The notes under the pieces are model-generated. The model was not told where the DNA came from. It did no database searches and saw only the letters and a list, made by a program, of their open reading frames with translations. 64,000 nt of DNA from Sulfitobacter sp043557345 (lineage in GTDB: Bacteria > Pseudomonadota > Alphaproteobacteria > Rhodobacterales > Rhodobacteraceae), in contig NZ_JBIFFV010000001.1 of NCBI RefSeq assembly GCF_043557345.1, positions 496,001-560,000 on the forward strand. Reading direction: 5' to 3'. Shown here piece after piece: positions 17,098 through 25,391 of the stretch. The position numbers and the translations under genes were made by a program. The stretch's first letter is position 1. The number at the start of each line of letters is the position of its first letter.

Positions 17098-18141
17098 TTA
17101 TTGCAGCAGCCATTCGTTGAACTTCTCGCCCAACGTCTCGCCATAGTCGGCCCAGAAGATGCCATCGGCCTTGACGCCTTCGTCAAGATGCGCGGTGGGC
17201 AGATCTTGCTTTACGTCCTCGGGCAGCAGCGCTTGGGCAGAGGCACGGGTCGGGCCATAGGCCACGTCCTGCATGCCCGAGAGCGGCACGGTGCCAGTGG
17301 CGAATTTGATGAACTCCATCGCCTCTTCTTTCTTCTCGGTGCCTTTCATGATGGCCCAAACGTCGAGGTCATAGATGTGGCTGTCCCAGACGATCTCGAA
17401 GGGCGCGCCATCGTCCTTGATCGCGGCGAAGATGCGGCCATTGGCGGATTGCACCATGGTCGCTCCGCCGTCGTTCAGCAGCACGGGGGCCTGCGACCAG
17501 CTATCGTACCAAGTGATGTCGTCCTTGATGGTGTCGAGCTTGGCAAAGGCGCGCTTCTGCCCCTCTTCGGTGGCCAGCACCTCATAGACCTCTTCCGGGG
17601 CGACGCCATCGGCCAGCAGCGCCCATTCCATGTTGACCTGAGGCCGCTTGCGCAGACCACGTTTGCCGGGGAACGTCTCGGTATCAAAGAAATCTTCGAT
17701 GGTTTTCGGGCCTTCGCCGTTCTCGGTGTTCACGGCAAAGACGACGGACCAGACGATATTGCCCACGCCGCATTCATTGGCCAGCGCGTCATCGATGAAG
17801 TCATCCGCCGCCGGGGTGCCATCGTCGCCATCGGGCAGAACCGATTGGTCGATCACTTCCAGATAGCCCTCGGCACAGGCGCGTTCGAGGTCGATCACTT
17901 CGATGTCGACGACATCCCACAGGATGTTGCCCGCCTCGACCTGCGCCTTCATTTCGGCCACGCCGCCGCCGTAGTCTTCGAACAGGATGTTGGTGCCGGA
18001 TTTGTCCATATAGGGCTGGATCATATGCTCCATCTGCGCGGCGCCATAAGCCCCGCCAAAGGACGTTACCGTCAGATCCTCGGCCAAGGCGGGGCTGGCG
18101 ATCAGCGCCGCAGTGGCCAGATAACTCAAATGCTTTTTCAT
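17098..18141 (-). CDS. Polyamine-type ABC transporter substrate-binding protein (PotD/PotF family)
   Basis: 347 residues with a Sec signal peptide, MKKHLSYLATAALIASPALA. The mature start EDLTVTSFGGAYGAAQ and the later WDVVDIEVIDLERACAEG and KFATGTVPLSGM regions fit the PotD/PotF-like group of periplasmic binding proteins. It would capture the ligand and hand it to the two permeases downstream. The gene lies between the ATPase and permease genes of the same operon, a common order in alphaproteobacteria. The ligand is not certain. Confidence 0.88.
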   Translation of the reverse strand: MKKHLSYLATAALIASPALAEDLTVTSFGGAYGAAQMEHMIQPYMDKSGTNILFEDYGGGVAEMKAQVEAGNILWDVVDIEVIDLERACAEGYLEVIDQSVLPDGDDGTPAADDFIDDALANECGVGNIVWSVVFAVNTENGEGPKTIEDFFDTETFPGKRGLRKRPQVNMEWALLADGVAPEEVYEVLATEEGQKRAFAKLDTIKDDITWYDSWSQAPVLLNDGGATMVQSANGRIFAAIKDDGAPFEIVWDSHIYDLDVWAIMKGTEKKEEAMEFIKFATGTVPLSGMQDVAYGPTRASAQALLPEDVKQDLPTAHLDEGVKADGIFWADYGETLGEKFNEWLLQ

Positions 18142-18200
18142 CGGTCTCTCCTTGTCATGCCCAGGTTTTATGCGGGGCCCCGGTTTGCCCCCGGTCGCCC

Positions 18201-19292
18201 TTAATTGGCAAAGGCGATGCAGTCTTTCGTCAGGGACAACAGCTGCGCCGTCGCGCCCTCGTCGAACTCGGGTGCGGACAGGTCGTTGAGCACTTTGACG
18301 ATAATGTCGGTGCCGTCCGGCAGGCGGAAATAATATCGGATGAAATCGCCCACGTAGATGCGCGTGACAAAGGTCGCCGTCAGCGCGTTGTCATGCGCAT
18401 GGGTCGTGGAGTGAATGAACAGTTTCTCGGGCCGGATCGAGACGCGGCATTGCGCGCCTTCCGTCAGCCCTTCGGAGGTCTGTGTGGTGATGGTGCCGGT
18501 GTCTGTCTCGACCTTGGCGATCTCCCCTTCGATCCGGGTGACACGGCCCTGCACGAAATTGTTCTCGCCGATGAACTCGGCCACGAAGGCATTCACCGGG
18601 CGCTCGTACAATTCCGCGGGCGGGGCGCATTGCTGCACCACACCGTCGTTGAAGACGGCGATCCGGTCGGACATCGACAGCGCCTCGGTCTGGTCGTGGG
18701 TGACGTAGATCACGGTAAAGCCGATCTGCTTGTGCAGGCGGGTGATCTCGAACTGCATCTGCTCGCGCAGGTTCTTGTCGAGCGCGCCAAGAGGCTCGTC
18801 CATGAGAATGAGCGTCGGCTGGAAGATCATCGCACGGGCCAGCGCCACGCGTTGCCGTTGCCCGCCCGAAAGCTGCCCGGGGCGACGGTCGCCAAAGGCC
18901 GAAAGCTCCACCAGCGAGAGATACTCGGCCACCCGGTCCTTGATGTCGGCCTTGGGCATTTTGCGCACGCTCAGCGGATAGGCGAGGTTTTCGGCGACAG
19001 TCATATGCGGAAACAGCGCGTAGTTCTGGAACACCATGCCGATGTTGCGCTTGTTCGGCGCGGTCTTGTTGATCGACCGGCCATTGATGGCGATATCGCC
19101 GGAGGTAACGCTCTCAAACCCCGCCAGCATCATCAACACGGTGGTCTTGCCCGAGCCGGAGGGGCCAAGAAGGGTGATGAACTCCCCCTCCTGCACATCC
19201 ATGTCGAAACCTTTGACGACGAGATTTTCCTGATCGTAGCTCTTCTTGACGTTATCGAAACGCAGAAAAGTCTCTGCTTTGGTGTCTTTCAT
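18201..19292 (-). CDS. Polyamine-type ABC transporter ATP-binding protein (PotA-like)
   Basis: 363 residues. The N-terminal ABC domain has Walker A GPSGSGKT, signature LSGGQRQRVALARA and Walker B LILMDEPLGALD, and a C-terminal TOBE domain follows, as in PotA and related importers. It is the first gene of the four-gene minus-strand operon (ATPase, binding protein, permease, permease). The 249 bases upstream, up to the divergent oxidoreductase, hold a loose inverted repeat, GATTCT at 19340 with AGAGAATC near 19369, which might be an operator; no other feature is seen. Confidence 0.9.
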   Translation of the reverse strand: MKDTKAETFLRFDNVKKSYDQENLVVKGFDMDVQEGEFITLLGPSGSGKTTVLMMLAGFESVTSGDIAINGRSINKTAPNKRNIGMVFQNYALFPHMTVAENLAYPLSVRKMPKADIKDRVAEYLSLVELSAFGDRRPGQLSGGQRQRVALARAMIFQPTLILMDEPLGALDKNLREQMQFEITRLHKQIGFTVIYVTHDQTEALSMSDRIAVFNDGVVQQCAPPAELYERPVNAFVAEFIGENNFVQGRVTRIEGEIAKVETDTGTITTQTSEGLTEGAQCRVSIRPEKLFIHSTTHAHDNALTATFVTRIYVGDFIRYYFRLPDGTDIIVKVLNDLSAPEFDEGATAQLLSLTKDCIAFAN

Positions 19293-19541
19293 TGTGTCGC
19301 GGCTCTCCCTGTCGCTTGGGGGAGTTAAGCAGGTGCGATGATTCTAAACAATATGTTGCACCGTTTAAGAGAATCGCGCCCTTCCCCGCGCTTATCGCGT
19401 GAGCATCTAGCCCCCTGTGACGGCAAGATCGGCGGCTTTCGCCACGTTCTGCAAGAAATTGGTGAGAGGGCACCTATGTAGATACCTGACCACGCGGGCA
19501 GACTGTCCGACAGGCGAAACCGACCAAAAGGAGAGACCCCC

Positions 19542-20624
19542 ATGGGCAAGCGTATCGCAATCGTAGGGGGCGGCTATCTGGGGGCCGAACTGGCCAAGGC
19601 GATGGACGAGATTGCCGAGGTCACCTTGATCGAGCCGCGCAGTCATTTCGTACATGCCTCCGCGATGATCCGCGCCGTGGTGCAGCCCAGTTTGGTCGAG
19701 CAATCGCTGATCCCCTATGACCGTTTGTTGAAGCGGGGCCGTGTCGTCGCGGCGCGGGCGACTGGAGTGGATGGCAATGGTGTCACGCTGAAGGACGGGA
19801 CGCGGGTCGAGGCGGATTACATCGTCGTCGCCACCGGCTCGGACTATGCGACGCCGTTCAAACCAAAGGGCGCAGATATCGACGGGCTGCGGGCCGCGAA
19901 CCAAGAGACGCGAGAGAAGCTGCTGGCGGCCAAGACCGTGGGCATCATCGGTGCAGGCGCTGTCGGGGTCGAGCTAGCCGGTGAGATCGCCCATGCCATG
20001 CCCGACAAAAAGATCACCCTGATCACCAAAGACGACAAGCTTTTTGCCGGAAAGCCCGACAGCCTTGGTGCCTCGCTGAGCAGGAAGCTGAAACGCGCCG
20101 GGGTGGAGCTGATCCTCGGCAAGAAGGCCGAAGGGCTTGCCTCCATGACAGAGCCGCACGCGGGCAGCCTCACCCTCGATGGCGGGGCGGCGCGGAGTTT
20201 CGACCTGATCTTCCCCGTTTTGGGTGCGCGCGCCGCCTCTGAGTTGTTGAAGACCCTGCCGGGGGTCGAGGTCACCGCCGCGGAGCGGATCAAGACCGAC
20301 GGCTATCTGCGCCCCTCGACCTTGCCCAATGTCTTTGCCGCGGGGGATGTGGCAGACCCCGGGGACAACATGACCATCGTCGCGGTCAGTCGCCAGTTGC
20401 CTTGGCTGAGAAAGACCCTCACCGGGCTGATCACGGGCCGCAAGCTGGCGGATATGAAAACCTATCGCCCGTGGGGCGCGGAGGCGCCACTTCTCCTGCC
20501 CTTGGGGCCGATGCGCGGCAATAGCTTTTTGATGCTCTTCACCGCGGGCGATTGGGCAACGCAAAAGATGAAGGGCGCGCATCTCTTCGTATCGAAGTAC
20601 CAAAAGCTGCTGAATAGGCATTAA
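19542..20624 (+). CDS. FAD/NAD(P)-dependent oxidoreductase
   Basis: 360 residues. Two dinucleotide-binding motifs are present: IAIVGGGYLGAELAKAM for FAD at the N-terminus and VGIIGAGAVGVELAGEI for NAD(P)H in the middle, plus the late FAD block LPNVFAAGDVAD. The architecture matches the NDH-2/AIFM2 (FSP1)-like branch of pyridine-nucleotide disulfide oxidoreductases, but there is no redox CxxxxC pair. An AAAGGAGAG ribosome site precedes it. The electron acceptor is unknown; a quinone is possible. Confidence 0.85.
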   Translation: MGKRIAIVGGGYLGAELAKAMDEIAEVTLIEPRSHFVHASAMIRAVVQPSLVEQSLIPYDRLLKRGRVVAARATGVDGNGVTLKDGTRVEADYIVVATGSDYATPFKPKGADIDGLRAANQETREKLLAAKTVGIIGAGAVGVELAGEIAHAMPDKKITLITKDDKLFAGKPDSLGASLSRKLKRAGVELILGKKAEGLASMTEPHAGSLTLDGGAARSFDLIFPVLGARAASELLKTLPGVEVTAAERIKTDGYLRPSTLPNVFAAGDVADPGDNMTIVAVSRQLPWLRKTLTGLITGRKLADMKTYRPWGAEAPLLLPLGPMRGNSFLMLFTAGDWATQKMKGAHLFVSKYQKLLNRH

Positions 20625-20742
20625 CCGCAGCCCGAGGGAGAGGCGCTCTATACCTAAGAATAGGGCGCTTATCCCGACGCCAGCAGGCATTGCGCGGTGA
20701 GATGTGTGAAGGTTGAGGCAAGTCAACTCAGGAGCACAAGCC

Positions 20743-20922
20743 ATGTCCATTCAGTTCAGCAACAGTTTCGACGCCGCCCAAGCCGTTACCGAAATCACCC
20801 CGATCACCGCCTGCGTCAGCATGGGCAAATACGCGACCGCGCAGGGGGAGCTTATCTGGCAAAGGGGTGAGATCGCCTGCGTGCGTTCCGACTCCGCGAT
20901 GTTCGTCGGCAGACGCATTTAA
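20743..20922 (+). CDS. Small protein of unknown function
   Basis: 59 residues from ATG 20743, behind CAGGAG. I do not recognise it. There is no signal peptide or membrane helix; the C-terminal half (QGELIWQRGEIACVRSD) looks like two beta strands. It lies 75 bases before the receiver-domain gene on the same strand and could be co-transcribed with it. Length and codon use look like a genuine gene, but there is no family evidence. Confidence 0.55.
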   Translation: MSIQFSNSFDAAQAVTEITPITACVSMGKYATAQGELIWQRGEIACVRSDSAMFVGRRI

Positions 20923-20996
20923 GCGTTCACGTCATGTTAAGTCTCGCGCCATACGGTGACCCTCGGGGCGTGACTTTAAGTGTAGGGCGAAATGCG

Positions 20997-21392
20997 ATGA
21001 ACTGGAATGCTATCGTTATCGACGATTCTGAAATTGCGCGTCAGTTCATTCAAGCCTCCCTCGCTGAGGTCGGGTTTTCCTGCGTGGCGGATTATGGCTG
21101 CCCCGCCCAAGCTCTGGCCGTGCTGGCGAAGGAGCGGATCGCGACGGATGTGATCATCACCGATTTCATGATGCCCGCGATGGATGGGCTTGAGTTTTGT
21201 AGCCAGGTCAGGGGTTTGCCGTTCTATCGGGGCATCCCGGTCGTCATGATCTCGACCCGGAAAGACGCCGATCTGCTGCGCCGCGCTTTGGCGGCGGGGG
21301 CAAGCGATTGTCTGAAAAAGCCTTTCAGCTTGGCCGAGCTTGCCACGCGGCTACAGCTTTGCCTGCAAAATGCGGGTGTCCGCGTCCAATAG
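20997..21392 (+). CDS. Stand-alone CheY-like receiver protein
   Basis: 131 residues, a single receiver domain with no output domain. The acidic pocket is D9/D10 in IVIDDSEIAR, the phosphoacceptor is D56 in VIITDFMMPAMDG, the switch residue is S86, and the lysine is K108 in LKKPF. It would be phosphorylated by an unlinked histidine kinase. ATG 20997 is chosen because the protein then starts one residue before the first strand. The gene ends 91 bases before the left attachment repeat and is therefore probably host chromosome. Confidence 0.88.
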   Translation: MNWNAIVIDDSEIARQFIQASLAEVGFSCVADYGCPAQALAVLAKERIATDVIITDFMMPAMDGLEFCSQVRGLPFYRGIPVVMISTRKDADLLRRALAAGASDCLKKPFSLAELATRLQLCLQNAGVRVQ

Positions 21393-21483
21393 GGCCGTGC
21401 GAGACCGGCGGCTCGCAGCGCCCCGAGGGGTAGGGCGTCGGGGCCGTTTAAGGCCTGATCTACAGTCAATCATCTGTCGGGGA

Positions 21484-21502
21484 ATATGGTGCCCAGGAGA
21501 GG
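21484..21502. repeat. Left attachment repeat (attL core)
   Basis: ATATGGTGCCCAGGAGAGG, identical to 38594-38612. It copies the last 16 bases of tRNA-Leu (including CCA) plus three flanking bases; the tRNA body is absent here. Beyond it the two ends diverge, apart from a GAAC at 21507-21510 also found in the tRNA T-loop. Confidence 0.9.
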
Positions 21503-21620
21503 CATTGAACTGACGTCTCATCTAGTGTCATCCTGTTTCGATAATTAACCAAGTCTCTGTTTTTAATGTATTTGGTTGTCTCAGCCTGTTTCATCCGATG
21601 CCATGCCATGCTATATGTAG

Positions 21621-21640
21621 GGGTGGATTGATAGGTGGAT
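21621..21640 (+). repeat. Left candidate integrase arm site
   Basis: GGGTGGATTGATAGGTGGAT matches 38521-38540 at 19 of 20 bases in the same orientation. Internally it holds GGTGGAT twice, 11 bases apart. It overlaps the proposed integrase GTG start, so integrase binding here could also repress its own gene; that is inference. Confidence 0.7.
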
Positions 21641-22834
21641 AGAAAATTGGCGGCATTGAACAAGCTTTCTTCGGCCAAGGTCAGAACGGCCCCTCCCGGC
21701 AAGTACTCAGACGGGGGAGGGCTTTGGCTGGTAAAGCGTGAAGATGGCGGCGCTCAGTGGGTACTGCGCGTTACAGTTCACGGACGTCGGCGTGAGATGG
21801 GCATTGGCAACCTTCAGGCTGTTTCTTTGAAAGAAGCGAGAGCCGCGGCAGAGAAGTGGCGGGCGGTGGTCCGAGAGGGCAAAGACCCGATTAAAGAGCG
21901 TGACCGGCTAAAGCGTTTGGCTGCTAGGGATGAGCACACCCTATCATCGGTTGCGCTAGAGGCATTCGAGGCTCGCAAGTCTCAGCTCAAGGGTGATGGT
22001 AAGGCCGGGCGCTGGTTCTCCCCGCTCGAACTGCATGTGCTTCCGAAAATCGGCAAGGTTCCCGTCGAGGAAATTGATCAGCAGGATATCAAGAACGCAT
22101 TGGAACCCATCTGGCATGAGAAAGCGGACACCGCCCGCAAAGCCATGAACCGGCTGAATATCACGCTTGAGCATGCAGCGGCGATGGGCCTCAATGTGGA
22201 TCTTCAGGCAATCATGAAGGCGAAAGCGCTTCTGGGGAAGTCGCGTCACAAGGCGAAGAACATTCCCTATATGCCTTGGCCAGAGGTGCCAGCCTTTTAC
22301 AAGAGCCTTGCTGAGCAGACGCCCACCCATCTTGCATTGCGCCTGCTGATCCTGACAACGGTTCGGTCATATGGAGTTCGCCTTTGTCATTTGGATCAAA
22401 TTGAAGGCGACGTATGGACCGTACCCGAAGATAACATGAAAGGGCAGGTGGGGGCCGTAACCGATTTTCGAGTGCCGCTATCGAAAGAGGCTCTCGCCGT
22501 AATAGAGCTGGCGAAGCCGCTGGCGCGAGATGGATACCTGTTCCCCGGTGTTCGGAAAGGAGTGATTTCGGATGCAGCGATGAGCCGCCATATGGAGCGG
22601 CAGGGGTTGGAGGCTCGTCCGCATGGGTTCCGATCAAGCTTCAAGACTTGGTGCGAAGAAACCACCGACGTACCCGAAGTGGTTGTTGAAACGTCATTGG
22701 CGCATGTCGATGGCAACAAGGTTAAGCGGTCCTATCGCCGGACAGACCTACTGGAGCGCCGTCGCCCGCTAATGGCGCGTTGGGCGGATCACGTTACAGG
22801 CAAGAACGCCAGCAAGGTGATTAAAATTGCCTAA
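21635..22834 (+). CDS. int: Tyrosine-type site-specific integrase
   Basis: 399 residues. An N-terminal DUF4102/arm-binding domain (about 10-95, with KYSDGGGLWLVKREDG) is followed by a SAM-like core-binding domain (about 105-195) and the catalytic domain. Catalytic residues are visible: Arg in TTVRSYGVR, HGFR, the His in LAHVDGN, and the Tyr in RSYRRTD. It carries out recombination between the element and the 3' end of tRNA-Leu. The start is GTG 21635 with a purine-rich GTAGGGG upstream; TTG 21647 is an alternative. This is the P4-like integrase class typical of tRNA-targeting islands. Confidence 0.96.
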   Translation: MDRKLAALNKLSSAKVRTAPPGKYSDGGGLWLVKREDGGAQWVLRVTVHGRRREMGIGNLQAVSLKEARAAAEKWRAVVREGKDPIKERDRLKRLAARDEHTLSSVALEAFEARKSQLKGDGKAGRWFSPLELHVLPKIGKVPVEEIDQQDIKNALEPIWHEKADTARKAMNRLNITLEHAAAMGLNVDLQAIMKAKALLGKSRHKAKNIPYMPWPEVPAFYKSLAEQTPTHLALRLLILTTVRSYGVRLCHLDQIEGDVWTVPEDNMKGQVGAVTDFRVPLSKEALAVIELAKPLARDGYLFPGVRKGVISDAAMSRHMERQGLEARPHGFRSSFKTWCEETTDVPEVVVETSLAHVDGNKVKRSYRRTDLLERRRPLMARWADHVTGKNASKVIKIA

Positions 22835-22907
22835 TTCCCGTATCTTAAATCTTGTAGAAACCATGTGCCGGTATGAATGGCATCATTCATTTAAGAAAGA
22901 GATAACA

Positions 22908-23090
22908 ATGACTGATAAAATTCTGCGCTGCCGGGACGTACAGGAGGTGACTGGTCTCAGCAGGTCCACGATTTACCGAATGATGGGCCGGGATGATTTC
23001 CCGAAAGCTACCAAGTTGGGTGTTCGTGCCATTGGCTGGCGTCAGAGCGCCGTGACTGATTGGATTGAGGGGCGTTCTTGTGGAGAATAA
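22908..23090 (+). CDS. AlpA-family DNA-binding protein (possible excisionase)
   Basis: 60 residues, nearly all one winged helix-turn-helix: LRCRDVQEVTGLSRSTIYRMMGRDDFPKATKLG, then IGWRQSAVTDWIEGR, the standard AlpA pattern. AlpA proteins act as activators of integrase/excision genes in P4-like islands. ATG 22908 follows AAGAGA; the frame is open further upstream but the leader lacks family similarity. It lies directly after the integrase gene and overlaps the next small gene. Confidence 0.9.
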   Translation: MTDKILRCRDVQEVTGLSRSTIYRMMGRDDFPKATKLGVRAIGWRQSAVTDWIEGRSCGE

Positions 23091-23253
23091 GACAAAGAAA
23101 GCCCTCTCGCTTATACCTGATGGGTTACTGAGAAACGGGTTGGAAGATGCTGGTTTTGTTTCAATTGACAGCAATTTTCTGAGGGTCGTTTCGATACACC
23201 AGAGTAATGCCGAGCTTATCGCGTCGTCTAGATTGAAGGAGGTTTCGCCATGA
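23080..23253 (+). CDS. Small unknown protein
   Basis: 57 residues from GTG 23080, overlapping the alpA stop by 11 bases, with its own TGA overlapping the next ATG (ATGA at 23250-23253). The tight overlaps on both sides suggest a real, translationally coupled gene. The sequence (LSLIPDGLLRNGLEDAGF, NFLRVVSIHQSN) is not recognised and has no membrane segment. Function unknown. Confidence 0.55.
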   Translation: MENKTKKALSLIPDGLLRNGLEDAGFVSIDSNFLRVVSIHQSNAELIASSRLKEVSP

Positions 23254-23897
23254 TCAGCCCTGAAGGCTATGTTTCGCTCTACTCGCTGTTAATTCCGTTC
23301 CCTAAGAAATGGGACGATGATTACAATCCCGTATGTGTCCGACAGGGCCTTGAACTTACGGACGAATTCTTTGTCTTCTCAAAGGAAGGCGGCCTGTGCG
23401 CAGTGCCCAAGCACGTCATCTTCACGGCCCATGATGAGATGTTCTTATTTCTAGATGAGGAAAGCTGGTCTGTTACAATGGACCACCTTCGCGAAATGCC
23501 GGAACGGCTGGGGCAAGATTTCGATATCGATTTAGGCCTCTTCGGTGTTTTTGCAGGAAGCCCAATGCCCCCTATACCTCAGGTCGCGCAAGCCCTGCTG
23601 GCAGTCGACGGAGACGCTGTGGTCATCAGAGAAACTGAAGTCGATAAAGTCAGAAGTAGGATAAGAAGAGCGTACGCAGAAACGAAGACGCGAACCAAAA
23701 ACCGGAACCTTCGGGGTGAAGATGCAAAACAGGCGTTTTTAGAGTTTATACGACAGAATCCGGATTGTACGGCGGTAGAGCGCGATGCATTCGGAACAAG
23801 AAACCTTAGTCAAGGAAGAGACGCTGCTCGAGTACTCTGGAAAGAGCTAGGCCCTCCAGATGGCAGTAAGCCTGGACGAAAGCCCATCCAGAGGTAA
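23250..23897 (+). CDS. Unknown protein, 215 residues
   Basis: Not recognised. The N-terminal half (1-130) looks globular and acidic, with several hydrophobic strands (AVPKHVIFTAHDEMFLFLDEE). The C-terminal third is basic and helical (KVRSRIRRAYAETKTRTKNRN, ending GSKPGRKPIQR), which would suit nucleic-acid binding. It may be co-transcribed with alpA. Its stop lies inside the cluster of CCGCGA-type repeats that begins at 23896, so it may be regulated by whatever binds there. Confidence 0.7.
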   Translation: MISPEGYVSLYSLLIPFPKKWDDDYNPVCVRQGLELTDEFFVFSKEGGLCAVPKHVIFTAHDEMFLFLDEESWSVTMDHLREMPERLGQDFDIDLGLFGVFAGSPMPPIPQVAQALLAVDGDAVVIRETEVDKVRSRIRRAYAETKTRTKNRNLRGEDAKQAFLEFIRQNPDCTAVERDAFGTRNLSQGRDAARVLWKELGPPDGSKPGRKPIQR

Positions 23898-23971
23898 ACC
23901 TCGCGAGAACGTTGCTTTTGCCTCGGTCCGCGAGGTTTCTCAGTAGTCCGCGACGTTTTCCGCGAAGTTTC
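23896..23971. repeat. Cluster of four CCGCGAnGTTT repeats
   Basis: Three direct copies: CCGCGAGGTTTC (23928-23939), CCGCGACGTTTTC (23948-23960) and CCGCGAAGTTTC (23960-23971). One inverted copy, AAACCTCGCGA (23896-23906), forms a 10-bp perfect inverted repeat with the first copy. They fill the gap before the helix-turn-helix gene at 24020. They could be an operator array, iterons, or partly a terminator for the upstream gene. Confidence 0.75.
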
Positions 23972-24019
23972 TGTCTGCGCAATCTGTCCCCATCATTCTA
24001 ATAAGATGGGCACAAACAG

Positions 24020-24217
24020 ATGAAGACAACCTCAGACATTTCCCCGCGCTTGCTTAGCATTCCTCAAGCAGTTGCATATACCAGTGAAAGCCGCGCCGTT
24101 CTCTACAGGGAGTGGAAGGCAGGAAACCTGGAGTTCGTGAAGATGGGCGGTTCGACCCGCATTCGGCGTTCCGAGTTGGATCGCTATATCGACGCGAAAA
24201 TGAAAACAGCCGCTTAA
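24020..24217 (+). CDS. Excisionase-type helix-turn-helix protein
   Basis: 65 residues. LLSIPQAVAYTSESRAVLYREWKAGNLEFVKMGGSTRIRRSELDRYIDAK is the HTH_17/MerR-like 'excisionase family' fold, with the usual LxIxxAA...S...YR..K.G.L....G..TRI...EL...I pattern. Such proteins serve as recombination directionality factors or small repressors. Together with AlpA, the element has two small DNA-binding proteins near its integrase. The CCGCGA repeats just upstream are a plausible target. Confidence 0.85.
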   Translation: MKTTSDISPRLLSIPQAVAYTSESRAVLYREWKAGNLEFVKMGGSTRIRRSELDRYIDAKMKTAA

Positions 24218-24338
24218 AAGAAAACCCCCACCCGCAAGGCGATGCAGGCAGAGGGCAATTTCTTTTCGTGAGTCCGGCAAGACATACGTAAGATAACCCA
24301 ACGCCGCACGCCTTTCAATCCTGAAAGGAACGCGGAAA

Positions 24339-24677
24339 ATGACTAACCAACTTAACTTCGAACCGAAACCGCGCTGGATTCTCTCGGTGCGTGATCTGCC
24401 CGAGGCACGTGAGCGCGCACGCTATCAGGTGACTGGTGCCGACGGTCAGGCCGCTGAGGTCGTCTTGGATAAGCGCAAGCGCCAAGTTGTGGATGCGCTA
24501 CTGAGCGGCGAACTGTATTGTGCTTCGACTGTACGGATCGGCGATATCATCTTTCGGCTGAAAGAGGACAACGGCCTGCACGCCGAGACAAAAGCTCTCG
24601 CGAACGGTCGCAAGTACTACACCCTGCAAGGCAAGGTCCAATTCTTGGGGCCGGTCAGCAAGGAGGGCGCATGCTAA
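24339..24677 (+). CDS. Unknown protein, 112 residues (possible winged helix)
   Basis: Begins a run of small overlapping genes leading to the RepA-like ATPase. The middle section VVLDKRKRQVVDALLSGELYCASTVRIGDIIFRLKEDNGL resembles a winged-helix fold often seen in phage-like islands; the resemblance is weak. AAAGGAACGCGG precedes its ATG. It ends within the start of the next small gene, so translation is likely coupled. Confidence 0.65.
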   Translation: MTNQLNFEPKPRWILSVRDLPEARERARYQVTGADGQAAEVVLDKRKRQVVDALLSGELYCASTVRIGDIIFRLKEDNGLHAETKALANGRKYYTLQGKVQFLGPVSKEGAC

Positions 24678-24778
24678 TGGCCCTCAAAATCCAGATTGCC
24701 CGCTTGCAACGCCTTTACGGCCTGACCGCAACCCAAGCCCGCCTTGTCGCTGGCTTGCACTACGGGGAGGGCGTGTAA
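24671..24778 (+). CDS. Very small unknown protein, 35 residues
   Basis: ATG 24671 overlaps the end of the preceding gene by 7 bases, and its TAA shares a base with the next ATG (TAATG). The sequence IQIARLQRLYGLTATQARLVAGLHYGEG resembles a helix-turn-helix fragment of the kind found in phage-type regulators. The tight fit between two genes supports it; there is no homology evidence. Confidence 0.5.
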   Translation: MLMALKIQIARLQRLYGLTATQARLVAGLHYGEGV

Positions 24779-24999
24779 TGTCCAATGTTTCCAAACTGCC
24801 CACGGCAGCGACCAGCTACTACACGGTGAGCAAGTCGGGCCGCTACTCCGACGTGGTGCTGGTGACGCCAAGTGATGGCATGAAGCCTATCAAGACGCGC
24901 CTCTATCGTTTCACTGATCGGGATGCAGCAATCCGGCACGGCAAGGATACTGCTGCTAAGGTCCACCGCCCGTTCAAACTGCGCGGGGTAACGGGATGA
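24778..24999 (+). CDS. Unknown protein, 73 residues
   Basis: Starts on the last base of the previous gene and overlaps the next by 4 bases (ATGA), in the operon leading to the RepA-like ATPase. It is basic, with no membrane segment or recognisable motif; the core YYTVSKSGRYSDVVLVTPSDG looks like a beta-hairpin. GGGGAGG upstream is a good ribosome site. Function unknown. Confidence 0.65.
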   Translation: MSNVSKLPTAATSYYTVSKSGRYSDVVLVTPSDGMKPIKTRLYRFTDRDAAIRHGKDTAAKVHRPFKLRGVTG

Positions 25000-25391
25000 G
25001 CAAGACCCTCAGTAAATACATGCCAGACGCTTATAAGCGTGTTGCCCGCACCGTGGGCTATTCGCTGCTGCTAACTGACGCTGACGCATGGCATGGCCTG
25101 ACGGTGGTGCTAACGGCACGCCTGACACCTCAAGAGCGGGCCGCTATGGCATGGGCCGTTCTGCGGTCCCTGACACCTGAGCAGGTTGTTGACGTGGCTC
25201 AAGCGGTCCTGCTCAACGGCGTAGGCGCGCCGATTGCCCCGTTAACCAACCATATGGACGAGGCAGCATTCTGGGCCGATATGGCAGCACCTGATGAGCG
25301 GGAGGCCTATTGCCTCGCCAGCTTTGAGGCGATGCCCTTTGAGCGCCAAGCGGCCTTCCTCGACTTTGTGCAAGGGAGGCTGGCAGCTTGA
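24996..25391 (+). CDS. Unknown protein, 131 residues
   Basis: Soluble, mostly helical, and not recognised. It is rich in Ala and acidic residues, with LTPQERAAMAWAVLRSLTPEQVVDVAQAVL as the most regular part. It overlaps both neighbours by a few bases: ATGA with the gene before and TGATG with the ATPase gene after. This suggests co-translation with the replication-type ATPase, so a helper or regulator of replication is possible but unproven. Confidence 0.65.
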   Translation: MSKTLSKYMPDAYKRVARTVGYSLLLTDADAWHGLTVVLTARLTPQERAAMAWAVLRSLTPEQVVDVAQAVLLNGVGAPIAPLTNHMDEAAFWADMAAPDEREAYCLASFEAMPFERQAAFLDFVQGRLAA

